Shown piece after piece: positions 1 to 7,636 of a stretch of DNA of 64,000 bases. The notes under the pieces are model-generated. The model was not told the DNA's origin and did no database searches. It saw only the letters and a program-made list of their open reading frames with translations. Source of the DNA: Pseudonocardia petroleophila (GTDB lineage Bacteria > Actinomycetota > Actinomycetes > Mycobacteriales > Pseudonocardiaceae); contig NZ_CP060131.1 of the NCBI RefSeq assembly GCF_014235185.1, forward strand, positions 6,331,501-6,395,500. Direction: 5' to 3'. A program made the position numbers and the translations under genes. How positions within the stretch are numbered: position 1 is the stretch's first letter; every line of letters starts with the position of its first letter.

Positions 1-841
1 CGGGGCGCGTGGGGCCGGCCTCCGCGCAGTCCTCGAAGTAGCGGCCGCCGATCCCGGCCACCACCGGTGACGCCGCGAGCAGCACCGAGGTGGCCGCGCC
101 CTGGGCCGGGGTCTTCCAGCGCACCGGACCCGACATCCGCCCCAGTTCGGGGCCGACGAGGTGGCGCTGCAGCCGGGTGCGGATGCCGCCGGGCATCACC
201 GCGTTGGCGACGATGCCGTCCCCGGCCCAGCGACGGGTGGCCTCCACCGCGAAGAGCACGTTCGCCGTCTTCGACTGCGCGTACGCGGCCGACGGCACGT
301 ACGGCCTGGTCAGGTAGTGCACGTCGTCGAACACGACCGGCGAGCGCAGGTGCGCGCTCGAGCTGACCGACACGATCCGCGCGTCCCCGGCCGCGGCGAG
401 CGCGAGGTGCAGTCCGGTGGCCAGCGCGAAGTGGCCGAGGTGGTTGGTCGCGAACTGCAGCTCCCACCCCTCGCGGGTGCGCAGCTCGGGGGTGGCCATG
501 ATGCCGGCGTTGGCGACCAGCACGTGCAGCGGGCCGTCCCAGGTGCGGACGAAGGACTGGATCGAGTCCTGGTCGGTGAGGTCCAGGGGCGCGACGAGGA
601 CGTGGTCGTTGCCGGTCGACGCGACGATGTCGGCGGCGGCGCGCACGCCCGCGTCGACGTCCCGCACGGCGAGGGTGACGTCGGCGTTCGCGGCCGCGAG
701 CGCGCGGGCCGTCTCGGTCCCGATGCCGGAGGAGGCGCCGGTGACGATCGCGCGGCGACCGGTGAGGTCGACGTCGGCGACGACGTCGAGGGCGGTGGAG
801 GTGGCGGTGAAGGGGGTGGTGACCCGGGATGCGGTGGTCAT
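1..841 (-). CDS. SDR-family oxidoreductase (3' end cut by window edge)
   Basis: This encodes a short-chain dehydrogenase/reductase, a cytosolic NAD(P)-dependent oxidoreductase of unknown substrate. The ATG at 841 opens a frame that runs off the left edge after about 280 codons. The Rossmann cofactor motif TGASSGIG sits at residues 34-41, NAG at 111-113, the catalytic Ser region SVSSS near 158-162 and YAQSK with Tyr187/Lys191, so the catalytic set is intact. The sequence resembles the retinol-dehydrogenase/protochlorophyllide-reductase-like SDR branch. It is divergent from a TetR gene with two palindromes between them, so it is probably the repressor's target. Substrate cannot be predicted. 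Confidence 0.88.
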   Translation of the reverse strand, partial: MTTASRVTTPFTATSTALDVVADVDLTGRRAIVTGASSGIGTETARALAAANADVTLAVRDVDAGVRAAADIVASTGNDHVLVAPLDLTDQDSIQSFVRTWDGPLHVLVANAGIMATPELRTREGWELQFATNHLGHFALATGLHLALAAAGDARIVSVSSSAHLRSPVVFDDVHYLTRPYVPSAAYAQSKTANVLFAVEATRRWAGDGIVANAVMPGGIRTRLQRHLVGPELGRMSGPVRWKTPAQGAATSVLLAASPVVAGIGGRYFEDCAEAGPTRP

Positions 842-871
842 GTGCCGTCCTCTCGTAGCCGGTAGGCTCGA

Positions 872-917
872 AGCGGAGGAACCTCCGCTACCTTCCGTTC
901 AAACGGAGGCGCCTCCG
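872..917. promoter_or_regulatory. twin palindromic operator between SDR and TetR genes
   Basis: Two inverted repeats lie in the 96-bp divergent gap. AGCGGAGG-AA-CCTCCGCT occupies 872-889 and the perfect 14-bp palindrome CGGAGGCGCCTCCG occupies 904-917. A third, weaker repeat, TCCGTT-CA-AACGGA, lies between them and partly overlaps the second. GGAGG/CCTCC symmetry of this size is typical for TetR-family dimers. The inference is autorepression plus control of the SDR gene. Confidence 0.7.
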
Positions 918-937
918 CATGATTCCGAGGAGTGGCT

Positions 938-1492
938 GTGACGCCCGACACACACCCGATGCGCGCCGACGCGCGGCGCAACCGGGAGCGCGTGCTCACC
1001 GCGGCCGCCCGAGCGTTCGCGCAGCAGGGTCCGGACGCCACGCTGGAGGGGATCGCGAAGGACGCGGGCGTCGGCATCGGCACGCTCTACCGGCACTTCC
1101 CGACCCGTGAGGCGCTGGTCGAGGCGGTCTACCGCAACGAGGTCACCCGGCTGTGCGGCGCGGCGTCCGACCTGCTCACGCAGCTGCCCACCGACCGCGC
1201 GCTGCGGGTCTGGATGGACCGCTTCGTCGACTACATGACCACCAAGCGCGGCATGGGCGACGCCCTGCGCACCCTCGCCGCGTCCGGCGGCAGGCCGTTC
1301 GCCGCGAGCCGCGAGCGCATGGTCGAGGCCCTGTCGTCGCTGCTCGGCGCCGGTGCCGCGGCCGGCACGCTGCGGGGCGACGTCGAGCCGGCCGACGTGC
1401 TCGCGAGCATCAGCGGCATCGGCCTCGCCGCGGCCGAACCGGCCCAGGCCGCCCGCATGCTCGACCTGCTGATGGACGGCCTGCGCCCCTAG
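938..1492 (+). CDS. TetR-family transcriptional regulator
   Basis: A 184-residue TetR repressor. The N-terminal helix-turn-helix domain (roughly residues 10-55) has the family pattern AGVGIGTLYRHFPTREAL; the rest is a helical ligand-binding/dimerisation domain with no obvious ligand signature. I chose GTG 938 because GAGGAG sits 5 nt upstream; an in-frame GTG at 932 overlaps that Shine-Dalgarno. The gene is divergent from the SDR, with two palindromes in the gap. Its stop overlaps the convergent glycosylase stop by 4 nt. Confidence 0.9.
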   Translation: MTPDTHPMRADARRNRERVLTAAARAFAQQGPDATLEGIAKDAGVGIGTLYRHFPTREALVEAVYRNEVTRLCGAASDLLTQLPTDRALRVWMDRFVDYMTTKRGMGDALRTLAASGGRPFAASRERMVEALSSLLGAGAAAGTLRGDVEPADVLASISGIGLAAAEPAQAARMLDLLMDGLRP

Positions 1493-2049
1493 GTCGCGGC
1501 GCGCAGCCGGGCGAACTCCCCGGCCATCGCCTCGACCGTCCAGTGCGCGTTCAGCCCGCTCGGGTTGGGCAGCACCCACACCCGCGTGCCACCCCATGCC
1601 TCGTCCTGCCGCCCGATCGCGGCCCCGCGGACGCCGAACGCCGTGCGGTAGGCCGTGACGCCGACGACGGCGAGCCACGCCGGCCGGTGCTCCGCGACCA
1701 GCGCCCGCAGCCGCTTCCCGCCGGCGACGGTCTCCGCGGCGGTCAGCTCGTCGGCGCGGGCGGTGGCCCGGGCCACGAGGTTGGTGACGCCCAGCCCGAG
1801 CGCCGCGAGCTCCCCCTGCTCCGCGGGCGCGAGCTGCCGCGGGGTGAAGCCGGAGCGGTGCAGCACCGGCCAGAACCGGTTGCCGGGGCGGGCGAAGTGG
1901 TGTCCGGTGGCGGCCGAGACCAGCCCGGGGTTGATGCCGGAGAACAGCACGCGCAGCGGCGGGTCGTCCGGCCCCGGGAGGACGTCCCGGATCGTCCGGG
2001 TGCGGGCGGCCTCCAGCTCGGCGGGACCGGGGAGGCGTCGACGCGTCAC
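1489..2049 (-). CDS. mug: G/U mismatch-specific uracil-DNA glycosylase (Mug/TDG family)
   Basis: A 186-residue DNA repair glycosylase that excises uracil or thymine mispaired with guanine. Near the N-terminus VLFSGINPGL is the Mug/TDG active-site segment (GINPG with the catalytic Asn), and the C-terminal NPSGLNAHW is the mismatch-recognition loop. I chose GTG 2049 because the conserved part starts right after it; the open frame continues upstream to 2145 but that extension overlaps the divergent ligase gene. Only 28 bp separate it from the ligase start, so two DNA repair genes share a promoter gap. Confidence 0.88.
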   Translation of the reverse strand: MTRRRLPGPAELEAARTRTIRDVLPGPDDPPLRVLFSGINPGLVSAATGHHFARPGNRFWPVLHRSGFTPRQLAPAEQGELAALGLGVTNLVARATARADELTAAETVAGGKRLRALVAEHRPAWLAVVGVTAYRTAFGVRGAAIGRQDEAWGGTRVWVLPNPSGLNAHWTVEAMAGEFARLRAAT

Positions 2050-2077
2050 GCCCCGATCATGTCGGTACTGGTGCAGG

Positions 2078-3154
2078 ATGGCGCCCGTGGACCTGCCCGT
2101 GATGCCGCCGGTCAAGCCGATGCTGGCCAAGCCCGTGGCCGCCATCCCCGACGGCCAGCTCTACGAACCGAAGTGGGACGGCTTCCGCTCGATCATCTTC
2201 CGCGACGGCGACGAGGTCGAGATCGGCAGCCGCAACGAGAAGCCGATGACGCGGTACTTCCCCGAGGTCGTCGAGGCGGTGAAGGCCAACTTCCCGGAGC
2301 GCGCGGTGATCGACGGCGAGATCGTCGTCCTCGACCGCGAGCACAACACGCTCGACTTCGAGGTGCTCCAGCAGCGCATCCACCCGGCCGCGAGCCGCGT
2401 GACGATGCTGTCCGAGACCACGCCGGCCAGCTTCGTCGCCTTCGACCTGCTGGCCCTGGGCGACGACGACCTCACCGGGCTCCCGTTCGCCGAGCGCCGC
2501 GCCGCGCTGGAGACCGCGCTGGCGGGCGCGGAGCCACCCGTGCACGTCACCCCGCTCACCCGCGACAGCACGCTCGCCCAGCAGTGGTTCGAGCAGTTCG
2601 AGGGGGCCGGGCTCGACGGGCTGATCGCGAAGAAGGCCGACCAGACCTACCAGCCCGACAAGCGCGTGATGGCCAAGATCAAGCACGAGCGCACCTGCGA
2701 CTGCGTGGTGGCCGGGTACCGCGTGCACAAGTCCGGGCCCGACGTCATCGGCTCGCTGCTGCTCGGCCTGTTCGACGACCGCGGCGTGCTCGCCTCCGTC
2801 GGCGTGATCGGCGCGTTCCCGATGGCCCGGCGCCGGGAGCTGTTCACCGAGCTGCAGCCGCTCGTCACCACCTTCGACGACCACCCGTGGGCGTGGGCCA
2901 AGCAGGAGGAGGGGGAACGGACCCCCCGCAAGGGCGAGGGCAGCCGCTGGAACAACGGCAAGGACCTGTCGTTCGTGCCGCTGCGCCCGGAGCGGGTGGT
3001 GGAGGTGCGCTACGACTACATGGAGGGCGTCCGGTTCCGGCACACCGCCCAGTTCGTGCGGTGGCGCGAGGACCGCGCCCCGGAGTCCTGCACCTACGCC
3101 CAGCTCGAGCAGGCCGTCGACTTCGACCTGGGCGAGGTCCTCGGGCTCCCCTGA
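2078..3154 (+). CDS. ligC: ATP-dependent DNA ligase, LigC type
   Basis: A 358-residue ATP-dependent DNA ligase that seals nicks through a lysyl-AMP intermediate. The nucleotidyltransferase motif YEPKWDGF places the adenylated Lys at residue 32; IDGEIVV follows as motif III, and the C-terminal half is an OB-fold domain. Length matches mycobacterial LigC rather than LigB or LigD. In the family these supplement the NAD-dependent LigA, for example in base excision or end-joining repair. The frame is open upstream to 1655, but residues before ATG 2078 do not look like ligase and overlap mug. Confidence 0.9.
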   Translation: MAPVDLPVMPPVKPMLAKPVAAIPDGQLYEPKWDGFRSIIFRDGDEVEIGSRNEKPMTRYFPEVVEAVKANFPERAVIDGEIVVLDREHNTLDFEVLQQRIHPAASRVTMLSETTPASFVAFDLLALGDDDLTGLPFAERRAALETALAGAEPPVHVTPLTRDSTLAQQWFEQFEGAGLDGLIAKKADQTYQPDKRVMAKIKHERTCDCVVAGYRVHKSGPDVIGSLLLGLFDDRGVLASVGVIGAFPMARRRELFTELQPLVTTFDDHPWAWAKQEEGERTPRKGEGSRWNNGKDLSFVPLRPERVVEVRYDYMEGVRFRHTAQFVRWREDRAPESCTYAQLEQAVDFDLGEVLGLP

Positions 3155-3162
3155 TCGCGCCC

Positions 3163-3226
3163 ATGATCACCAAGAGTGGTCGGGAGGTGCCGCCCGTGAC
3201 CGCCCTGCACCACTCCCGGCGATCAT
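3163..3226. terminator. candidate bidirectional terminator (imperfect stem)
   Basis: An 18-nt left arm at 3163-3180 (ATGATCACCAAGAGTGGT) pairs with 3209-3226 (ACCACTCCCGGCGATCAT), with three mismatched or wobble positions and a 28-nt GC-rich loop. It lies between the convergent ligase and iminopeptidase genes and slightly overlaps the latter's stop, as expected for a shared terminator. Confidence 0.5.
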
Positions 3227-4188
3227 GCCGTCGGACGAGTCGCGCCTCGGGCCCAGCCGTCGAGGGTCGTGCGGATCAGGCGGCCGAACTCCGCGCTGCC
3301 CAGGTGCCCCGCCTCCTCCACCAGGTGCAGCTCCGCACCCGGCCACGCCCGGGCCAGCTCCCAGGCCGTGACGGGCGGGCCGCCCATGTCGAGGCGGCCG
3401 TGCACCAGCACCCCGGGGATCCCGGCGAGGCGTCCGGCGTCGCGGATCAGGACGCCCTCGTCGAGGAACGCGCCGTGCGAGAAGTAGTGGGCGCACAGGC
3501 GGGTCAGGGCGAGCAGGTCGCGCGAGGGGCGTCCGGCGTAGACGGCCGGACGCGCGGTGGGCTCCAGGGAGAGCACCGCGTCCTCCCAGGTCGCCCAGGC
3601 CAGCGCCGCCCGCTCGCGCACCCCGGCGTCGGGGTCGGCGAGCAGCCGGGCGTAGCCGCCGAGGAGGTCGTCGTCGTCGTGCCGGGCCCGGAACTCCGCC
3701 CACTCGCGCGGCAGGAACCGGCCGACACCGCGGTAGAGCCAGTCGATCTCGCTGCGCCGGGTGGTGGTGACGGACACGAGCAGCAGCGCACGCACCCGCT
3801 CCGGGTGGGCCTGCGCGTACGCGAGGGCGAGCGTCGAGCCCCAGGACCCCCCGAACACCACCCACCGGTCGACGCCCAGGTGCGCGCGCAGCGCCTCCAG
3901 GTCCGCGACGAGGTGCGCGGTCGTGTTCGCCTCCAGCGACGTCGACGGGTCGGACGCGTGCGGCGTCGAACCGCCGCACCCGCGCTGGTCGAACGAGACG
4001 ACCCGGTAACGCTGCGGGTCGAAGCTGCGCGGCGTGCCCGTCGGCGCACCCGAGCCGGGCCCGCCGTGCACCACGACCGCGGGCGTCCCGGACGGGTTCC
4101 CGCGGACGTCGAAGCGGATCCGCTGGCCGTCGCCGACGTCGACCATCCCGGCGTGGTGCGGCTCCACCGCGGGGTACCGGTCGGTCAC
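3223..4188 (-). CDS. pip: proline iminopeptidase (alpha/beta hydrolase, S33)
   Basis: A 321-residue cytosolic serine peptidase that releases N-terminal proline. The S33 fold is clear: oxyanion-hole HGGPG at residues 41-45, DQRGCGGS, nucleophile elbow GGSWGS with Ser115, acid Asp267 in HGRLDMGGP and His295 in EEAGHL. GTG 4188 is chosen because it overlaps the rlmN stop as GTGA, which implies translational coupling in a two-gene operon. The longer upstream frame is a shadow of rlmN. Confidence 0.92.
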   Translation of the reverse strand: MTDRYPAVEPHHAGMVDVGDGQRIRFDVRGNPSGTPAVVVHGGPGSGAPTGTPRSFDPQRYRVVSFDQRGCGGSTPHASDPSTSLEANTTAHLVADLEALRAHLGVDRWVVFGGSWGSTLALAYAQAHPERVRALLLVSVTTTRRSEIDWLYRGVGRFLPREWAEFRARHDDDDLLGGYARLLADPDAGVRERAALAWATWEDAVLSLEPTARPAVYAGRPSRDLLALTRLCAHYFSHGAFLDEGVLIRDAGRLAGIPGVLVHGRLDMGGPPVTAWELARAWPGAELHLVEEAGHLGSAEFGRLIRTTLDGWARGATRPTA

Positions 4189-5291
4189 CCCTGCGAGGCG
4201 GCCAGCTGCCCGCAGGCCGCCGCGATCTCGCGACCGCGCGTGTCGCGCACCGTGCACGCCACCCCCGCGGCCTCGACGCGCCGCACGAACTCGTCCTGCA
4301 CGCGGCGCGGCGAGGCGTCCCACTCGCTGCCCGGCGTGGGGTTGAGCGGGATGAGGTTGACGTGCACGCGGTGCTTGCCGATGCGCTGCGCCAGCTTCTT
4401 GCCGAGCAGGTCGGCGCGCCACGGGTGGTCGTTGACGTCGCGGATCAGCGCGTACTCGATCGACACCCGGCGCCCGGTGGTCATCGCGTAGCGGCGCGCG
4501 GCGTCGAGCACCTCGTCGACCTTCCACCGGTTGTTGACGGGCACGAGCGTGTCGCGCAGCTCGTCGTCGGGGGTGTGCAGCGAGACGGCGAGCGTGACGG
4601 GCAGGCCCTCCGCGGCCAGCTTGTCGATCGCCGGCACCAGCCCCACCGTGGACACGGTGACGCCGCGCGCGGAGATGCCCAGGCCGTCGGGCGCGGGCGA
4701 GGTGATTCGCCGCACCGCGGCGACCACGCGCTTGTAGTTGGCCAGCGGCTCGCCCATGCCCATGAACACGACGTTGGACAGCCGCGCGGGGGTGCCGAGC
4801 GCACCGTCGCGGGCGGCCGCGGCGGCCTGGCGGACCTGCTCGACGATCTCGCCCGTCGACATGTTGCGCTCCAGCCCGCCCTGGCCGGTGGCGCAGAACG
4901 GGCAGGCCATCCCGCAGCCGGCCTGGCTCGACACGCACACCGTGGCGCGGTCGGGGTACCCCATCAGCACCGACTCCGCGCGGGTGCCGTCGTGGCCCTT
5001 CCACAGCGTCTTGCGCGTGGTGCCGTCGTCGCAGGACTGCTCCAGCACCGGGGTGACCAGGGCCGGCAGCAGCGGGCGCAGCGCCTCCCGGGCCGCGGGC
5101 GACAGGTCGGTCATCGCGTCGACGTCGGCGGTGAACCGGCCGAAGTAGTGCCGGGCGACCTGGTCGGCGCGGAACCCGGGCAGGCCGAGCTCGGCGACGG
5201 CGGCCCGGCGGTCGGCGGGGTCGAGGTCGGCGAGGTGGCGGGGCGGGAGGGCGCGCTTGGGCGCGTCGAAGACGAGCGGGAGGGAAGTCAT
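4185..5291 (-). CDS. rlmN: 23S rRNA (adenine2503-C2)/tRNA methyltransferase RlmN
   Basis: A 368-residue radical SAM enzyme that methylates C2 of A2503 in 23S rRNA and of A37 in some tRNAs. The [4Fe-4S]/SAM motif CGMACPFC gives Cys126, 130 and 133. The two mechanistic cysteines also appear present: Cys119 in ATVCVSS and the methyl carrier Cys346 in CTVRDTRG. Start ATG 5291 yields the usual N-terminal domain. It is followed by pip with a 4-nt overlap. In mycobacteria rlmN lies directly downstream of cdsA; here 5.4 kb of accessory genes separates them. TGGCACACTGG lies just upstream of the start. Confidence 0.96.
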   Translation of the reverse strand: MTSLPLVFDAPKRALPPRHLADLDPADRRAAVAELGLPGFRADQVARHYFGRFTADVDAMTDLSPAAREALRPLLPALVTPVLEQSCDDGTTRKTLWKGHDGTRAESVLMGYPDRATVCVSSQAGCGMACPFCATGQGGLERNMSTGEIVEQVRQAAAAARDGALGTPARLSNVVFMGMGEPLANYKRVVAAVRRITSPAPDGLGISARGVTVSTVGLVPAIDKLAAEGLPVTLAVSLHTPDDELRDTLVPVNNRWKVDEVLDAARRYAMTTGRRVSIEYALIRDVNDHPWRADLLGKKLAQRIGKHRVHVNLIPLNPTPGSEWDASPRRVQDEFVRRVEAAGVACTVRDTRGREIAAACGQLAASQG

Positions 5292-5298
5292 GACCGCT

Positions 5299-5313
5299 CC
5301 AGTGTGCCAGGTA
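5299..5313 (-). promoter_or_regulatory. promoter-like element upstream of rlmN
   Basis: On the minus strand the bases immediately upstream of rlmN read TACCTGGCACACTGG. This resembles the CTGGCACwATGG element in front of rplS and rpsP in this window. It would give a very short leader, since the start codon is only 7 nt away. Confidence 0.4.
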
Positions 5314-5345
5314 TCAGATCGGCCGCCCCGCCGCTCCGATCCCCC

Positions 5346-5903
5346 ATGAGGCGTGTGGTGACCGTCGTGCTGCTGGGGGCGCTGCTGACGGCGTGCGCCG
5401 GGCCGCCGGGGCCCGGGCCGCAGGGCGGCGCGCCGCTCGACCCCGGGCCCGACGTCACCTACGTGGGCGGCTCGGCGGACGGGGCGCTGTCGGTCGCCGT
5501 GACCGTCCACGACGGGCGCGCGACCGGGTTCACCGCGGACGGCGCCACGGGCGTCTGGTTCGACGGCGCCGTCACCGGGGGGCTGCTCGACCTGCGCGCC
5601 GCCGACGGGTCGGAGCTGCGCGGCGGTGTCCACGGTCGGATCGTGCACGGGGGCGTCGTCCCGGCCGGCGGCGGCGCCGACCGGTCCTTCGTCGCGGTGC
5701 GGGCCGACGACCCCGCCGGGCTCTACCGCGCCGACCCCGTCAGCGGCACCGGAGTGCTCACCTGGATCCGCTTCCCCGACGGGACGACCCGCGGCGCGGC
5801 CGAGGTCGACGGGACGCCCGTCCCCGCCCCGGACCCCGCGCCCGACCTGGTCGTCGACGGGGTCCACTTCGGACCACCGGTCCGGGTCGTGACCCGACCG
5901 TGA
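5346..5903 (+). CDS. putative lipoprotein of unknown function
   Basis: A 185-residue protein with a short signal peptide and lipobox LLTAC (Cys at about 17), so a membrane-anchored lipoprotein. The mature part is rich in Gly, Asp and Val with alternating beta-like stretches (SVAVTVHDGRATGFTADG, GGLLDLRAADGSELRGG), suggesting an extracellular all-beta domain. I do not recognise the family. ATG 5346 is chosen because it gives the signal peptide; the same frame stays open far upstream on the rlmN shadow. It is first in a plus-strand run leading to the copper genes. Confidence 0.75.
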   Translation: MRRVVTVVLLGALLTACAGPPGPGPQGGAPLDPGPDVTYVGGSADGALSVAVTVHDGRATGFTADGATGVWFDGAVTGGLLDLRAADGSELRGGVHGRIVHGGVVPAGGGADRSFVAVRADDPAGLYRADPVSGTGVLTWIRFPDGTTRGAAEVDGTPVPAPDPAPDLVVDGVHFGPPVRVVTRP

Positions 5904-5974
5904 TCACCCGGGCGTATCCCCGGCTCCGGCCGCCCGCTCTGTCACCAGGACACGCCACTCCCGAAGGAGCCCCG

Positions 5975-6796
5975 ATGACGATCCCACCCACCCGGCTGAC
6001 GGCCTGCCTCGCCGCGTCGGCCCTCGCGCTCGCCCTGGGCGCCTGCGGCGGCGCTCCCGCGGCCCCCTCCGCCGAGCCGGGAGCCGCGGCCACCGCCGAC
6101 GGGTCGGCGCCGGTCGCCGCCTTCTGCGAGTCGGTCGTCGACTTCGAGGGCGCGTCGAGCGCGGGCCCGCCGGTCGACTTCGCCACCGCGACCCCCGAGG
6201 AGATCCAGGCCGCTCTGGCGCAGTTCGGCACCACCCTGCAGCCGTTCCTCGCCGCCATCGACTCCGCGGCACCGGAGGCGGTCGCCGCCGACACCGCCAC
6301 CCTCACCGGGCTCACGCGCCAGGCCCTGTCCACCGGCGACGACACCGTGTTCGAGTCCCCCGAGTTCACCGCGGCCGAGGACCGCGTCGACACCTACATG
6401 CTCGCCGAGTGCGGCTACGAGCAGGTCGAGATCACCGCGGCCGACTTCGAGTACCAGGGGCTGCCGGAGTCGCTCCCCGCGGGCGTCACCGCGATCACGC
6501 TCGTCAACGAGGGCGAGGAGCAGCACGAGGTCGGCATCGTCCGCATCAACGACGGCGTGACGCTCACCGTCGAGGAGATCCTCGCGCTCCCCGAGGAGGA
6601 GGGCATGGCCGCCGTGACCTTCGCCGGCGCCGCGTACGCCGAGCCCGGTGGCACCGACACCTCGTTCATCCGCCTCGCCGAGCCCGGCCGCTACGGGGTG
6701 GCCTGCTTCATCCCGGAGGGCAGCACGGCGGGCGCCGAGGGGACCGGTGCCCCGCACTTCACCCTGGGCATGTTGGGCGACTTCACCGTCACCTGA
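5975..6796 (+). CDS. lipoprotein with C-terminal cupredoxin-like domain (paralogue 1)
   Basis: A 273-residue lipoprotein: signal peptide with lipobox ALGAC, an Ala/Pro linker, a helical middle (about 45-145) with Cys51 and Cys146, and a beta-rich end from about 150. The end carries His184 (EEQHEV), Cys244 (VACFIPEG), His261 and Met266 (PHFTLGM), the order of type-1 copper ligands. The Cys-to-His loop is unusually long (16 residues), so copper binding is an inference. AAGGAG lies just upstream of ATG 5975. Gene 6833-7636 is a clear paralogue and the multicopper oxidase follows, so an electron-carrier or copper-donor role is plausible. Confidence 0.72.
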   Translation: MTIPPTRLTACLAASALALALGACGGAPAAPSAEPGAAATADGSAPVAAFCESVVDFEGASSAGPPVDFATATPEEIQAALAQFGTTLQPFLAAIDSAAPEAVAADTATLTGLTRQALSTGDDTVFESPEFTAAEDRVDTYMLAECGYEQVEITAADFEYQGLPESLPAGVTAITLVNEGEEQHEVGIVRINDGVTLTVEEILALPEEEGMAAVTFAGAAYAEPGGTDTSFIRLAEPGRYGVACFIPEGSTAGAEGTGAPHFTLGMLGDFTVT

Positions 6797-6832
6797 GCAG
6801 CGCCCGTCCACCACCCCGAGAGGAGTCATCCG

Positions 6833-7636
6833 ATGTCCGCTTCCACCCGGCGCGGCTCACCGTTCGTGGCCGCCGCCCTCCTGATGTCGCTCGCCGCGTG
6901 CGGGGGCGCACCCGCCGCGCCGCCACCGGCCGCCGCCGCGCCCGCCACCGCGGCGGACCGGACCCCGGAGTTCTGCAGCACGGTGGTGGGGATCGACACG
7001 GTGTTCTCCAGCTCGCCGCCGCCGGACGCGCTGCCCCCCGAGGCGCTGCCGGGGCTGTTCGCGCAGCAGCTGCAGGCCCTCCAGCCGCTGTTCGCCACCG
7101 CGCAGGAGACCGCACCGGCCGGGATCCGATCCGCCGTGGACACCGTCGTCGAGACCAGCACCCAGGCTCTGACCAGCGGGGACACCTCCGCCACCGAGAC
7201 CCCCGAGTTCGCCGCCGCCCAGGCCGAGGTCGACGCGGGGGCACTGGCCGCCTGCGGGTTCGACGAGACGTCGGTGACGGCGGTCAACTACGAGTACCAG
7301 GGGCTGCCCGACACGCTGCCCGCAGGCGAGTCGGCGGTGACGCTGACCAACGAGGGCGAGGACCTGCACGAGATCGTGCTCGCCCGGCTGAACGACGACG
7401 TCACCCTGCCGGTCGAGCAGGTGCTGGCCCTGCCGACGGAGGAGGCGCTGGCGTCGGTGCAGCTCGTCGGCATCGTCGTCGTCCCGCCCGGGGCGTCCGA
7501 CACGGTGTTCGTCGACGCGTCGCCCGGCCGCTACGTGGTCGCCTGCTTCATCCCGGAGGGCACGACGCTCGCCGGGCCCGGGACCGGCCCGCCGCACTTC
7601 ACGCTCGGCATGATGAAGGAGATCACGGTCGCATGA
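6833..7636 (+). CDS. lipoprotein with C-terminal cupredoxin-like domain (paralogue 2)
   Basis: A 267-residue paralogue of the preceding gene. It shares lipobox LAAC, the helical middle with two conserved cysteines (Cys48, Cys141), the linker YEYQGLPDTLPAG, and ligand-like His179 (DLHEI), Cys238 (VACFIPEG), His255 and Met260 (PHFTLGM). Divergence between copies is greatest in the N-terminal linkers and least around the presumed metal site. Its stop overlaps the multicopper oxidase start as ATGA, so the two are translationally coupled. The function as a blue-copper-like carrier is inferred from conserved residues and context. Confidence 0.72.
   Translation: MSASTRRGSPFVAAALLMSLAACGGAPAAPPPAAAAPATAADRTPEFCSTVVGIDTVFSSSPPPDALPPEALPGLFAQQLQALQPLFATAQETAPAGIRSAVDTVVETSTQALTSGDTSATETPEFAAAQAEVDAGALAACGFDETSVTAVNYEYQGLPDTLPAGESAVTLTNEGEDLHEIVLARLNDDVTLPVEQVLALPTEEALASVQLVGIVVVPPGASDTVFVDASPGRYVVACFIPEGTTLAGPGTGPPHFTLGMMKEITVA

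Noticed and set aside
1153..4491. 1112-codon plus-strand open frame across TetR, mug, ligase and pip genes
   Set aside because: It crosses several well-supported genes in a different frame and has shadow composition (Arg/Ala/Pro/Gly).
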